From NCBI GenBank assembly GCA_944323825.1, contig CALUTY010000007.1, positions 1 to 64,000 of the forward strand: 64,000 nucleotides of DNA, read 5' to 3'. Under the pieces are notes generated by a model. It searched no databases. It worked only from the letters and a program-made list of their open reading frames with translations, and was not told the origin of the DNA. The stretch comes from an uncultured Bacteroidales bacterium. Lineage in GTDB: Bacteria > Bacteroidota > Bacteroidia > Bacteroidales > UBA932. This document shows, in pieces, positions 16,532 through 26,280 of the stretch (position 1 is the first letter of the stretch; each line of letters begins with the position of its first letter). The position numbers and the translations under genes are program-made.

Positions 16532-18628
16532 CTAATAGAAACGTGCCCTGTTGTCCTTCACATCCACATCCTGCATCATGACAGGAAGGAGCATCTGAAG
16601 GCTGTACTGCGACATCTGTGAGTCGCGTGCCTTGGCATCATCTTCGGTGAAGAATGAACCTGTGTCATGACCTGTAACCTTGTAGACATAGACTCCGATA
16701 TTGCCTGCGAGAGGACCTGAAATCTTGTCCGGCTCAGCCACTGATACGGCACCTATGAACTTAGGGTCAAGACCCTGTGAAGTGAGTGAGGCAAAGGTGA
16801 TGTTCTCCTTGGTGCTTACAGTGGTGCCGAGGGTATCGGCTATGGTCTGGAGGTCATTGAGCCCGTTGATCTTTGCAGCTATTTCAGCAGCACGCTTCTC
16901 ACCGAGCTTTTCCCTGTAGAGGATGTTCCTGATGCCGGAAGCAACTTCCTGCACTGTGGAATAGCCTTCCTTGTGGATGTCTTTGAGGGCGGCTACGAAG
17001 AAGTAGTTGTTGTTGACGGTAATGATGTCTGAAACCTTGCCTTTCTTGGCCTCGAATGCCCATCTTGTAACCGGCTTGGTCCCGTCTATCGCACCGAGCC
17101 TGTCGGAGCTTTCAAGCATCCTGTTGACAGGATGTGCATAAAGCCCTTCCTCTTCGACTGCCTTCTTGAAATTCTCGTATTTTCCGGCCGACTTGGCAGC
17201 TATGTTGTTGGCCTGGGAGTAATATTTGTTGAAAGTCTCCTTGCTTGCAAGCGCTGTCCTTTCAAGGATGGCAACCTGCTTCTTGAGCAGAGGCTCGGTC
17301 CTGTCGGTAACCTTCACGATATGTTTCCCGTACTGGGTGTCAATCACGAATATGTCGTTGAGAGGGGCAGTCATCACAGCCTCCATTCCCGGTATCATGT
17401 ATGTCTGGGTCATCCAGCCTATGTCTCCCCTTTCAGCCACATTCGGATTCTGGTCGGCAGAATAGAGGGAAGCTACATTGGCGAAGGACTCGCGTCCGCT
17501 CTTGAGCACATTCACAAGACTGTCTGCCAATGCCTCCTGGTCGCCCTGGAGAAGGATGTGCTTAACGAACACGGAATCAGGAACCATTCTGGTTTCCATC
17601 ACCTTGGCAACATAGAATGTGTTGTCCTTGGTGAATACCTTCGAAGTGCCCTTACCGTCATTGAACACGAAGTCATTGACATCTGAAGAGACAGTATTGA
17701 GCTCACCTGTCCTGTAGTAATACTCTGAATAAGGCCTGTCTGAATTCCTGAGAAGGAAACTCTTCATGTCAGCCTTTCCAGTGGAGGCAAACTCGTCATA
17801 AACCTTCATCACCTCCTCATTCGTTGCGGCTATATCCTCATCTGAAGGAACCACTTCGAAGACCACATATTCGATGTCGCGGCTTGCCTGCTGCCTGTAC
17901 ATCTCCTTGTGGGCATCGTAATAGGCCTTTATCTCCTTGTCAGAAACCACGATGGTCGAATCTGTGGCAAAACCGTAAGGTACCATGACGAATTCAACGT
18001 CAGTGGTATTGTTGTTCTCCTCTATCTCCTTGGCAAGCATCAGAGGGTTGGTGAAGTTGCCATGAGTGAAGAGAGAACCGTATTTTGCATAATACTGCTG
18101 CGTATACACGGTGTTCTGGAGATAATCCCAATACATCTTGATGTTTCCTGACGGGTCGTTCTGTATGTTCTGCACAAGCTCCACAAGCCTGTCCTTTGAG
18201 AAGCTTCCGCTCTCGTCAAGGAAATTCGGATCCTGTGCAATGACAGGGGACACCATGTCACCCGTGGTCAGGGCAAGCATTTCAGCTTCTCCCACAGCAA
18301 TGCCGGCATTCTTTGCATTCCTGATGAAAAGATACCTGTCCAGCATGGACTGCCATGCGGCATTCCTTATGGCTTCCATCTGCTGCTCGTTGCGGGCGGA
18401 AGTCCCGGAGGTTATCTCGCTGAGAGTGGTGAAATTCTCCACCTCACTTTCAAAATCCTGATATGAAATACGTTTTCCGTTGATTTCACCCACATCATAC
18501 TTGGATGACATCGAATTGGATACAGCTTCGAGTGTGGTTGGGTCAATGATGAATGAGAGCAATGCCAATGCTATGACAATGGTTATGAACACACCCAGCT
18601 TTACGCGAATTTTTTCAAGAACCGCCAT
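16532..18628 (-). CDS. ppiD: PpiD/SurA-type periplasmic peptidyl-prolyl isomerase
   Basis: A 698-residue membrane-anchored folding factor for exported proteins. The N-terminus has a short cytosolic piece and one transmembrane helix (about 12-31), as in PpiD. A SurA-like N-domain follows (NGKRISYQDFESEVENF and the helical SMLDRYLFIRNAKNAGI). A parvulin-type rotamase domain sits near residues 340-450 (VKHILLQGD, FANVASLYSAD, GDIGWM, IVKVTDR), and the remaining 240 residues are a second chaperone region. It is last in the minus-strand run from mfd, 74 bp after lptC. In many Bacteroidetes a CNNM/hemolysin-type gene lies at this position; here it is missing. Confidence 0.92.
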   Translation of the reverse strand: MAVLEKIRVKLGVFITIVIALALLSFIIDPTTLEAVSNSMSSKYDVGEINGKRISYQDFESEVENFTTLSEITSGTSARNEQQMEAIRNAAWQSMLDRYLFIRNAKNAGIAVGEAEMLALTTGDMVSPVIAQDPNFLDESGSFSKDRLVELVQNIQNDPSGNIKMYWDYLQNTVYTQQYYAKYGSLFTHGNFTNPLMLAKEIEENNNTTDVEFVMVPYGFATDSTIVVSDKEIKAYYDAHKEMYRQQASRDIEYVVFEVVPSDEDIAATNEEVMKVYDEFASTGKADMKSFLLRNSDRPYSEYYYRTGELNTVSSDVNDFVFNDGKGTSKVFTKDNTFYVAKVMETRMVPDSVFVKHILLQGDQEALADSLVNVLKSGRESFANVASLYSADQNPNVAERGDIGWMTQTYMIPGMEAVMTAPLNDIFVIDTQYGKHIVKVTDRTEPLLKKQVAILERTALASKETFNKYYSQANNIAAKSAGKYENFKKAVEEEGLYAHPVNRMLESSDRLGAIDGTKPVTRWAFEAKKGKVSDIITVNNNYFFVAALKDIHKEGYSTVQEVASGIRNILYREKLGEKRAAEIAAKINGLNDLQTIADTLGTTVSTKENITFASLTSQGLDPKFIGAVSVAEPDKISGPLAGNIGVYVYKVTGHDTGSFFTEDDAKARDSQMSQYSLQMLLPVMMQDVDVKDNRARFY

Positions 18629-18702
18629 CTTTTTATGTAATTTTTAATTATTTACTGAACAAATATGGGCTGCGAAGATAATAATTTTCCTGCAAATCAT
18701 CA

Positions 18703-19329
18703 CTATTTTTTTATAAGAGGACCTATAAAATTGACAGAATCCACTTCAACTTTCGTGGTATCCTGCACCACAAAGGCATAATTGTCGAAAGGCTTGAGAA
18801 TGACTGAATTTCTTGCCCTTTCATCCGATTCCATCCCGTACCCTTGTATGAATCCGTCGGGAGAATGCATCCTGACATAACAGTCTGTATAAATCTTTTC
18901 ATTCTTCCTGTCCCAATACAGGGTGTCAGTCTCCATGACTTCCTTGTTGATTATATTCTTCACCACCACATTGCCGAATGCCTCCCATTTCTCCCTTCCG
19001 TCCTTGAACTTCACATGCCTTGCATTGTCAGAAGTTATCTCAGTTTCGAGCAGCCCTTCCTCATCATAACCGTAGACGGCAAAACCTTCAGGAAAAAGTT
19101 CGTAGGACACCGTGTCCTTGTCATACCTCTCCATCACATCGGCCTCCATCCTCATCTGGAGCTTGCCGTTTTCACTCTGTACGACGAACATCTTGTCCAC
19201 CGTCTGGACCGGGGCCTCGTCAAGGTTCAGCGAATCAGCGACGCCGAGGTTGCTCTTGCACGAATAAACAACGAAAGCAACCGCTGTTGCGGTTGCTGCC
19301 GTTCTCAATATGTATGGAATTTTCACCAA
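18703..19329 (-). CDS. lptC: LPS export protein LptC-like lipoprotein
   Basis: LptC links the LptBFG ABC transporter in the inner membrane to the LptA bridge that carries lipopolysaccharide. The 208-residue protein has the LptC layout: an N-terminal hydrophobic segment ending in a Cys (VVYSC, Cys24, so possibly lipidated) and then a beta-jellyroll with alternating strands (GKLQMRMEADVMERY, GLLETEITSDNARHVKFKDGREKWEAFGNVVVKN, DTLYWDRKNEKIYTD). No ATG is available: the frame opens with TTG (19329) directly followed by GTG (19326), either of which may be used. The start is 4 bp after the stop of the TPR gene, pointing to coupled translation. Confidence 0.85.
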   Translation of the reverse strand: MVKIPYILRTAATATAVAFVVYSCKSNLGVADSLNLDEAPVQTVDKMFVVQSENGKLQMRMEADVMERYDKDTVSYELFPEGFAVYGYDEEGLLETEITSDNARHVKFKDGREKWEAFGNVVVKNIINKEVMETDTLYWDRKNEKIYTDCYVRMHSPDGFIQGYGMESDERARNSVILKPFDNYAFVVQDTTKVEVDSVNFIGPLIKK

Positions 19330-19333
19330 GACA

Positions 19334-20656
19334 TTATTCCTGTGTCCTCACTGTGGTAAGAGCCCTCATGCCGCCGCATGATACAGTATAGGAATCACCG
19401 TCAGTGATGTTGTACATGAACGCCTCAGCAGTCTGAGGGAAGTATGTGCTGTACTGGCTGATGAGCTTGTTGGCCTCCTCTGCGAGGGTAGGGTCAGCGT
19501 TCCTTGCCTTCACGAGATAGTCTACAGCTACCCAGTACGGAGCCCTGGTCTCAATCTCATTTCCTGTACATACCTGTGAACCCCAGATGGTTCCGATGAG
19601 GAAGTAGGATTTTCCGGCATAAGATGAATCACATTCGATGGCCTTGAGGGCTGAATCAAATGCCTTCGAATTGAGTCCTGACTTGAAGCATGAAGTTGCA
19701 AGCTCGTAGTAGTATTCAGCATCCTGCTTGCTGTCGGATTCAGGATAAGCAATGGCCTCCTCCATATACTTGATGGCATTGTCCATATCATTCCTTGAAT
19801 TGTAGAGACGGTAGAGGAAGTATGCTGAATTGTATGAAGGATCAAGTTCATGCATCTTTGTGGCTGCATTGAGGAACAGCTCATTATCTGTACAGCCTTC
19901 AGTTGAGCCCATCATCATCACTATGCTGCTCACTGTCTCAAGATCGTTCGGATTCGCCTCGAACCTCGGAGTGAAAAGCGCGATGAGATTGTCGCAGCTG
20001 GCTATCTTGCTGGCTATGAAAAGACTCTCTATGTCAGTCTTGACCTTTTCATTCTGCTGCTTTTCCATGTCATTCTTAGGAGTGATCTTGGATATCAGCT
20101 CAAGAGCCGTCTCATAGTCATTGATGACAGTCTCTGCATCAATTGCACCGCTCTGATAGAGATCTATTGCCGTCTGGACATTGAAAAGGAGGATGCTCGG
20201 CTTGGTATTGGACTGGTTGGCCTCTATTATTTCATTGAAACCGTCATAAAGCGCCTTCGGATCATCCTTGATATAGTTGATCATATCTAGACCCTTGTTG
20301 TTCAGAGCCGTTACCTTATATTTTGGATAATATTGGGCACGCGTATCATGAAGAGTCATAAGAGTGTCGACAAGCCCGTCCTTATACACAACATTCTTGG
20401 AATTCTTGCTGATGAGATACCTCATGAGAGTTGTACCGTCAATGAGCATTGTCTGGTTGGCGGTAGGAGGACAGAGGGAATAAGCCTTTCTCCAGTTCGG
20501 AATAGCAGAATCATAACTCTTCTGCTTGAAATACTCCTTGTAATAGGAGAGATATTTTATACATTCTGCACTGTCAGGTCCGTACTTGCCCTGAGCGAAG
20601 ACAGATGTGCTGCCGATCATCAGCACGGCGAGCAGAGAAAAAATCAATTTCTTCAT
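19334..20656 (-). CDS. exported tetratricopeptide-repeat protein
   Basis: A 440-residue protein with a cleavable signal (ending SVFAQ at residue 22). The mature part is helical with TPR-like repeats: SYYKEYFKQKSYDSAIPNWRKAYSLCP, SAYFLYRLYNSRNDMDNAIKYMEEAIAYPE, AEYYYELATSCFKSGLNSKAFDSALKAIE. TPRs mediate protein contacts; in the conserved coaX-OMP-TPR-lptC cluster of Bacteroidetes this gene is assumed to be part of an envelope system, but its exact role is not known. It starts 20 bp after the outer membrane protein gene and ends 4 bp before lptC. Confidence 0.85.
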   Translation of the reverse strand: MKKLIFSLLAVLMIGSTSVFAQGKYGPDSAECIKYLSYYKEYFKQKSYDSAIPNWRKAYSLCPPTANQTMLIDGTTLMRYLISKNSKNVVYKDGLVDTLMTLHDTRAQYYPKYKVTALNNKGLDMINYIKDDPKALYDGFNEIIEANQSNTKPSILLFNVQTAIDLYQSGAIDAETVINDYETALELISKITPKNDMEKQQNEKVKTDIESLFIASKIASCDNLIALFTPRFEANPNDLETVSSIVMMMGSTEGCTDNELFLNAATKMHELDPSYNSAYFLYRLYNSRNDMDNAIKYMEEAIAYPESDSKQDAEYYYELATSCFKSGLNSKAFDSALKAIECDSSYAGKSYFLIGTIWGSQVCTGNEIETRAPYWVAVDYLVKARNADPTLAEEANKLISQYSTYFPQTAEAFMYNITDGDSYTVSCGGMRALTTVRTQE

Positions 20657-20676
20657 AATTTATCAGTTTTAATATC

Positions 20677-22008
20677 CTAATTATATCTCGGTTTCTGGAA
20701 CCACAGGTCATGAATATTGAAGCCCACCACAAATGACGCATACCTTTCACGCACCATTCCACCTCTCAGACTGCCCCTCTGGCCGAGGTCCACACCCACT
20801 GTTATTCCATTGTACCACCTGAATACAGGCAATGTCACTCCGAATGTCAGACCGAAAGAATTCACCCTGTTTCCGTCAAAGAGGTAATATGATGTGTCAT
20901 AATACACGCCCGCCCTGTAGGCACACCTCTTCAGGTAATATCTGATGTCATTCCTGTTCGGCACTATCTCAAAGCCTGCTCTGACCGAATGTGACACAGT
21001 GGAAGTGAATGCCGAACTTCCCACAGCCGCAAATCCCTCACGGGAATCCATCGCGCTCCTCCAGTCGGACATGAGCCAGTTGACCTCCACGCTCCACCTG
21101 TCACCGCCTCTCAAGGATACTCCGACTCCAAGTTCATCTCCGAACTTTATCCCGTCTGCACGCCCCAATGTGTCAACATTGTTTCTCAAGGTATCCGTAG
21201 TTTCAGTCGTATTGGCATAACTGTAGTCGGTAACCTGTCCCTTTATATTGGTCTTTAGCCGGTATGTGGCCCCAAATGTCAAAGAAAGCTCATTTCCGAG
21301 AGGCTGTTCGTACTGCACGCCGAATTTACCGGTCACGCCCCTCAGAAGCAGGTTGTATCCGTTGTTCACTGACCTGAACGAATCATCGGAATAGTTCATG
21401 TTGTACACCTTGTCCAGCGAGCCGAAATAATAGATCAGCTGGGCTCCCACCGAAAACCTTCTCCAGAATGTCACTCCTCCGCCGGCAAACAGCTGGTATA
21501 TACTGCCTTCACCGTAGTTGCTGTAGGTGATGTTGCCGGTGTTCCCGATTATGTCCTGGTCCGTCACTACGGAAGAAAAATCGTATCCGACATCACTGAA
21601 AGGGGTTATTCCTACCATAAAGGCTGAAGACCTGTATATCGGGAAACTTATCACAAAGTCATAGATGTTGAATGTGTTGTTTCCCGACCTGAGCCTGGCA
21701 CCGTCCAGATTCTGCCTGTAGATGGTGTTGTTTTCAGAGAGCCCGAAGTCAGCCATGAACGAAAGAGAATCCCTTGCAGTCAGTGAAGCTGGATTCAATA
21801 TGTTGATGAACCTCTTGTTTCTGGTGGCAATCCCGACGCCTCCCATACTCTTGTTGTAGGCGGTACCCTCTTTAGAAATATTTCCTATTCCGTAAATGGA
21901 ATACGGTGAAAATGAACCGTATGCACCATTATTGTTCTGACCGTGCGCCACAACTCCACACCAGAGGCATATACAGAATGAAATTATCCTATAAATCTTT
22001 TTCGACAT
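20677..22008 (-). CDS. outer membrane beta-barrel protein (FadL/PorV-like)
   Basis: A 443-residue exported protein (signal to about residue 23, VVAHGQ). The N-terminal part SPYSIYGIGN, then MGGVGIATRNKRFINILNPASL, is the plug-like start typical of the OMPP1/FadL/PorV group, and the rest is a run of amphipathic strands ending in FVVGFNIHDLWFQKPRYN. It may be a transport channel or a scaffold for surface proteins. The start overlaps the end of coaX by 20 bp, and a TPR protein follows, an arrangement kept in many Bacteroidetes. Confidence 0.85.
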   Translation of the reverse strand: MSKKIYRIISFCICLWCGVVAHGQNNNGAYGSFSPYSIYGIGNISKEGTAYNKSMGGVGIATRNKRFINILNPASLTARDSLSFMADFGLSENNTIYRQNLDGARLRSGNNTFNIYDFVISFPIYRSSAFMVGITPFSDVGYDFSSVVTDQDIIGNTGNITYSNYGEGSIYQLFAGGGVTFWRRFSVGAQLIYYFGSLDKVYNMNYSDDSFRSVNNGYNLLLRGVTGKFGVQYEQPLGNELSLTFGATYRLKTNIKGQVTDYSYANTTETTDTLRNNVDTLGRADGIKFGDELGVGVSLRGGDRWSVEVNWLMSDWRSAMDSREGFAAVGSSAFTSTVSHSVRAGFEIVPNRNDIRYYLKRCAYRAGVYYDTSYYLFDGNRVNSFGLTFGVTLPVFRWYNGITVGVDLGQRGSLRGGMVRERYASFVVGFNIHDLWFQKPRYN

Positions 22009-22714
22009 AATCTTCAGCTATTAAAGCCAGCCCCATTAAAACAAGGTTACAAACTACAAAGATGGAGTTTTTCATTCTTTTTGCAAAATAAATTGCATCA
22101 CCCCCCGTGAAAACCGCAATATTGTCGGGAAATTGTCCCAAATATCCCTCTATTTCAAATATTATGCCTGAAATTATGCCTGATTCTACCGAAGACTGCA
22201 CATCCTTTCCCATGATGTCTGTCTGCACCGGAGTGTCGAGCAGGGGTAGGGACCTGGAATATCTGTTCAGGGCCTTGAATCTCGTCCTGCATCCCGGAGA
22301 AATGTTCCCGCCGAGATAATTGCCACCGGCATCAAGGAAATCAATGGTGAGAGTCGTGCCGAAGTCAAAGATGGTGCATGCCCTTCCTTTGAAAAGATAC
22401 CTGGAGGCTATTGCAGACGCTGCCCTGTCCGGTGTGAAGAACAGGGGAAGCCCCTTGGATTCAAGTACATCCTGATGTCTGGAATCCAGGATGACAAGTG
22501 TACCGCATTCCTTTCTGAACCTTTCCTCTGTCTGCTGGGGAAGCTCCCGGACGGTAGATATGACCATTACCTCCGGCTTATCCCTCGAAACAAGCGACAG
22601 AATGAATTCGGACATCTTCTCACCCTGATATCTGAAAGTCTTGCCGAGAGTAATCCCGTCAGCCCATGCCGCCTTCAGGGCGGTATTCCCTATGTCTATA
22701 ACAAGATTTGCCAC
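21989..22714 (-). CDS. coaX: type III pantothenate kinase
   Basis: CoaX phosphorylates pantothenate, the first step of coenzyme A synthesis; the type III enzyme uses ATP, needs a monovalent cation and is insensitive to CoA feedback. Family blocks: LVIDIGNTALK (ATP phosphate loop), FTPDRAASAIASRY (GxDR-like substrate block, here TPDR), FDFGTTLTIDFLD (second Asp) and GGNISPGCRTRFKAL. GTG 22714 is chosen because homologues begin directly before the NLVIDIGNT strand; an in-frame TTG at 22747 would add 11 residues. The product is then 241 residues. It lies 54 bp after mfd and overlaps the next gene by 20 bp. Confidence 0.93.
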   Translation of the reverse strand: MANLVIDIGNTALKAAWADGITLGKTFRYQGEKMSEFILSLVSRDKPEVMVISTVRELPQQTEERFRKECGTLVILDSRHQDVLESKGLPLFFTPDRAASAIASRYLFKGRACTIFDFGTTLTIDFLDAGGNYLGGNISPGCRTRFKALNRYSRSLPLLDTPVQTDIMGKDVQSSVESGIISGIIFEIEGYLGQFPDNIAVFTGGDAIYFAKRMKNSIFVVCNLVLMGLALIAEDYVEKDL

Positions 22715-22768
22715 CTTAAAACAGATTCGAACCGCCAAATTTATCAATTTTCCTCAAACTTCAGGCAT

Positions 22769-25700
22769 TCAGCCCAGTTTTTTGAGCACGGAATATGCCT
22801 TCTGTATCGATGTCACATTGCGGACAAGTATCCGGAGCCTTTCGTCGTTCTGCTTCAGCTCAAAGAGAGGGGCATTGCGGTTGACCGCATCAAGTATGTC
22901 TGCAAATTTCTTTGACCTGTAATACTTTGACAAAGGATTGGATATGAAGAAGGCTATCATAAGACCGTTTTTGATTATGATCTTCTCGAAACCGAGCTTC
23001 TCGGCAAGATGTCTTATCTTCACAATGTCGAACAGTCTCTGCACCTCTTCCGGCATCTTTCCGAAACGGTCATTCATCTTGTCCTTCATTCTGTCGATGG
23101 ACCTGTCGTCAGGCAGGGAGTCCAGCTCCTTGTATATTCTTATCTTTTCGGAGGTTATGCCTATGTAGCTGTCTGGTATGAGGGCCTCCTGGTCAGTTTC
23201 GATGGTGCAGTCCGACACCTGGACATCATCGCTGCGTCCTGAGGTAATTCCAGTCTCCACTCCGAGCTCTTCCATGGCCTCGGAAAGTATCTTCTGGTAA
23301 GTCTCCAGCCCCATGTCAGAAATGAAGCCGCTCTGTTCTGCGCCAAGCAGGTTGCCGGCACCTCTGATGTCGAGGTCCTGCATGGCGATGTTGAAGCCGC
23401 TTCCGAGATCGGAGAACGCTTCTATGGCCTTCAGGCGCCGCCTTGCATCATCAGTGATGGAGGTGAGGGGAGGAACTATCAGATAGCAGAAAGCCTTCTT
23501 GTTGGACCGTCCCACACGACCCCTGAGCTGGTGAAGGTCACTCAGACCTATGTTCTGTGCCTGGTTTATTATTATGGTGTTGGCATTCGGAATGTCAAGA
23601 CCGTTCTCTATTATGGTGGTACAGAGCAGCATGTCATAGTCGCCCGCCATGAAGTCGAGTATCTTGTTTTCAAGCACTTTCGGCTCCATCTGGCCATGGG
23701 CGACACATATCTTCATGTCAGGGATGAGCCTGTGCAGGATGTCCTGGATGCCGGAAAGCTCCTCCACACGGTTGTGGACGAAGAACACCTGTCCGCCGCG
23801 GTTGAGTTCATAATTTATTATGCCGCGCACCTCGTCATTGTCGAAAAGCATGATTTCCGTCTGCACGGGGATGCGGTTGGGCGGGGGAGTGTTGATTATG
23901 GAAAGGTCACGCGCACCGAGAAGAGAAAATTGCAGAGTCCTTGGAATAGGAGTAGCCGTGAGCGTGAGGGTATCGACCGAAAGCTTCATCTGCTTGAGCT
24001 TCTCCTTTGCGCTCACCCCGAATTTCTGCTCCTCATCTATTATAAGGAGTCCGAGATCCTTGAATTCAAATCCCTTCCCAAGCAGCTTGTGCGTGCCTAT
24101 CACTATGTCAAGAGTGCCTCTTTTCAGCCTCTCACGTATGTCAGTGACCTCCTTTGCCGTCCTTAGGCGGCTCACATAGTCGATATTGCAAGGGAAATCC
24201 TTCAGCCTGTTCAGGAAAGTGTTGTAATGCTGGAGGGCAAGGATGGTAGTCGGAACAAGGACTGCCACCTGCTTGCTGTCAGCCACAGCCTTGAAGGCCG
24301 CACGGATGGCCACCTCCGTCTTTCCGAAGCCTACATCTCCGCAGACAAGCCTGTCCATAGGGCAGTCGTCCTCCATATCCCTCTTGACGGCCTTCACCGC
24401 CTTCTCCTGGTCAGGAGTGTCCTCATACATGAAAGAGGACTCCAGCTCCTGCTGCAGATAGGAATCCGGTGAGAAGGCAAAGCCTTTTGCCGCCTTCCTC
24501 TTTGCATAGAGCTGTATCAGTTCCTTTGCTATGTCCTTAACCTTGGACTTGGTGCTTGTCTTCAGGTTCTGCCATGTCTTTGAGCCGAGCTTGTTTATCT
24601 TCGGCGGCTCGGAATCCTTTGACCTGTAGCGGGAAATCTTGTGCAGGGCATGCACCGACACGAATACGGTGTCATTGTCCTTATATGTGAGCTTGACCAC
24701 CTCATGCACCCGCCCTTTGTCATCACGCATCCGGACAAGACCGCCGAAAATGCCGATTCCGTAGTCTATATGCACCACATAGTCGCCGATATTGAATGAA
24801 GTCAGGTCATTGATGGTGAGCTGCTCGCTCTTCTCCACCGTCCTTCTGATGCTTACCCTGTGGAAACGGTCAAAAATCTCATGGTCGGAATAGCAGCATA
24901 TCCTGTCCTCATTGTCAATGAATCCGCTGTGGATGTTCTTCCCCGGGCAGAAATCAGGCTGTATACCTCCGTTCTGGACAAATATTGACCTCAGACGGTC
25001 AAGCTGAGATTCCTTTTCCCCATATATGCACACCTTGTAGCCGTTCTCGATCTTCTCCCTTATGTCGGCGGTCAGAAGTTCAAAATTCTTGTTGAAGGAC
25101 GGTTGGGGAGCAATGCTGAACCTGAGCACATCTTCATTCTGGCTGGAAAGGGGAGTGTCGATGAACACATGTCTGAATGCCTTCAGGGCAGGAAAAAAAG
25201 CCTGTCCGGAGTACATGTCGGAAGAATCGAACCACACCGTGGACCCAACCGGGAGCCTTTCATAAATGAAGGTGTCATCCTCTCCGCCTTCCGAAAACAG
25301 GTCCGGGTATATCTCTGCCGAATCCGCTTCCCTCACAGAAAGCTGCGTGTTACAGTCGAATTCATTTATATTCTCTATCTCGTCCCCGAAAAAACTGATG
25401 CGGAAAGGGTTATTGAAAGAATAGGAAAAAATGTCTATGATGCCGCCCCTCACTGCGAACTGCCCCGGAGCCGCCACGAAATCCACACGCTCGAAGCCTT
25501 CATTGAAAAGGGTTTCCGATATCTTCTCATGGCTAATTTCGTCCCCCTTACGGAGCCTGAGCACCGAATCCCTTATCCTTTCAGTGTCGGGAACCGCCTC
25601 AGATATGGCTGACGGATAGGTCACTATCACCACAAGCCCGTCCCTTTCTTCCGCATAGTCCACAATCTTTCCCAGGGCCGAAGTCCTCTGCACCCCGAGC

Positions 25701-25966
25701 GAGGACTTGTAGTTGCTCCTTTCAAGGTTCTTTCCCGAATCCGGAAGGAAGAACACACGGTCTCCCTCTATAAGATTATAGAAGTCCGCCGTGCAGTACT
25801 CCGCGCTCTCCCTGTCCGGAAGCACGACCAGATGCAGTCCGGTCTTCATCACGGAGGACAGCACGAACCACCTCGCGGAAAGGAACAGTCCCGAGCAGTA
25901 TATTTCCGAAAAATGACCGAGTCTTCTCTCAAGTTCCCCGGCCGTTTTGCCGCTTATTGACATCAT
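22769..25966 (-). CDS. mfd: transcription-repair coupling factor
   Basis: Mfd removes RNA polymerase stalled at DNA lesions and recruits UvrA. The 1065-residue protein has the full set of parts: a UvrB-like N-terminal region (FNEGFERVDFVAAPGQFAVRGGIIDIFS), the RNA polymerase interaction domain (IGDYVVHIDYGIGIFGGL), and the RecG-type translocase with Walker A CGDVGFGKTEVA, the DEEQ box (IIDEEQKFGV), TATPIPRTL and the QLRGRVGRS motif, ending in the D7 domain. It is slightly shorter than the usual 1100-1150 residues, mainly at the N-terminus. Two ATG codons open the frame (25966 and 25963). It heads the envelope operon ending with ppiD. Confidence 0.98.
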   Translation of the reverse strand: MMSISGKTAGELERRLGHFSEIYCSGLFLSARWFVLSSVMKTGLHLVVLPDRESAEYCTADFYNLIEGDRVFFLPDSGKNLERSNYKSSLGVQRTSALGKIVDYAEERDGLVVIVTYPSAISEAVPDTERIRDSVLRLRKGDEISHEKISETLFNEGFERVDFVAAPGQFAVRGGIIDIFSYSFNNPFRISFFGDEIENINEFDCNTQLSVREADSAEIYPDLFSEGGEDDTFIYERLPVGSTVWFDSSDMYSGQAFFPALKAFRHVFIDTPLSSQNEDVLRFSIAPQPSFNKNFELLTADIREKIENGYKVCIYGEKESQLDRLRSIFVQNGGIQPDFCPGKNIHSGFIDNEDRICCYSDHEIFDRFHRVSIRRTVEKSEQLTINDLTSFNIGDYVVHIDYGIGIFGGLVRMRDDKGRVHEVVKLTYKDNDTVFVSVHALHKISRYRSKDSEPPKINKLGSKTWQNLKTSTKSKVKDIAKELIQLYAKRKAAKGFAFSPDSYLQQELESSFMYEDTPDQEKAVKAVKRDMEDDCPMDRLVCGDVGFGKTEVAIRAAFKAVADSKQVAVLVPTTILALQHYNTFLNRLKDFPCNIDYVSRLRTAKEVTDIRERLKRGTLDIVIGTHKLLGKGFEFKDLGLLIIDEEQKFGVSAKEKLKQMKLSVDTLTLTATPIPRTLQFSLLGARDLSIINTPPPNRIPVQTEIMLFDNDEVRGIINYELNRGGQVFFVHNRVEELSGIQDILHRLIPDMKICVAHGQMEPKVLENKILDFMAGDYDMLLCTTIIENGLDIPNANTIIINQAQNIGLSDLHQLRGRVGRSNKKAFCYLIVPPLTSITDDARRRLKAIEAFSDLGSGFNIAMQDLDIRGAGNLLGAEQSGFISDMGLETYQKILSEAMEELGVETGITSGRSDDVQVSDCTIETDQEALIPDSYIGITSEKIRIYKELDSLPDDRSIDRMKDKMNDRFGKMPEEVQRLFDIVKIRHLAEKLGFEKIIIKNGLMIAFFISNPLSKYYRSKKFADILDAVNRNAPLFELKQNDERLRILVRNVTSIQKAYSVLKKLG

Positions 25967-26280
25967 TGTTGAATTTCTGTTGAAAACCTGTTAAAAAGCA
26001 TGATGAAAAATAGTCAAAACTTTATTGTAATTTCCGGAAAACCGGTATATACGGAGCCTTCCGGAAAAGTCCAAAAATATTCATGAAAAGTTACAAATGA
26101 CTTCCATCCGGGGTTCTCAACAATTTATTTTTAACATAAATCATTATAAAACAATATATTACAAATCTTATCAACATATCGACACCAATATAAACAACAA
26201 CAAGTAAAAATATAAAAAGATTATATTTGTATGTTTTTTATGATGATGCCGCTGGCGGCGGAAATTTTAAACCGGATCTG
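25967..26280. other. AT-rich divergent intergenic region between mfd and ruvB
   Basis: A gap of 314 bases between two divergent genes. It is strongly AT-rich. TTTCCGGAAA (26031-26040) is a perfect palindrome and TTCCGGAA recurs at 26059-26066, 28 bases on; the pair might be an operator. A -7 type element TATATTTG lies at 26222-26229 and would start a transcript near 26236, ahead of ATG 26281 of ruvB. No clear promoter for mfd and no RNA gene was recognised. Confidence 0.45.

Noticed and set aside
24227..24472. Short plus-strand frames within mfd
   Set aside because: Antisense shadows without conserved features.
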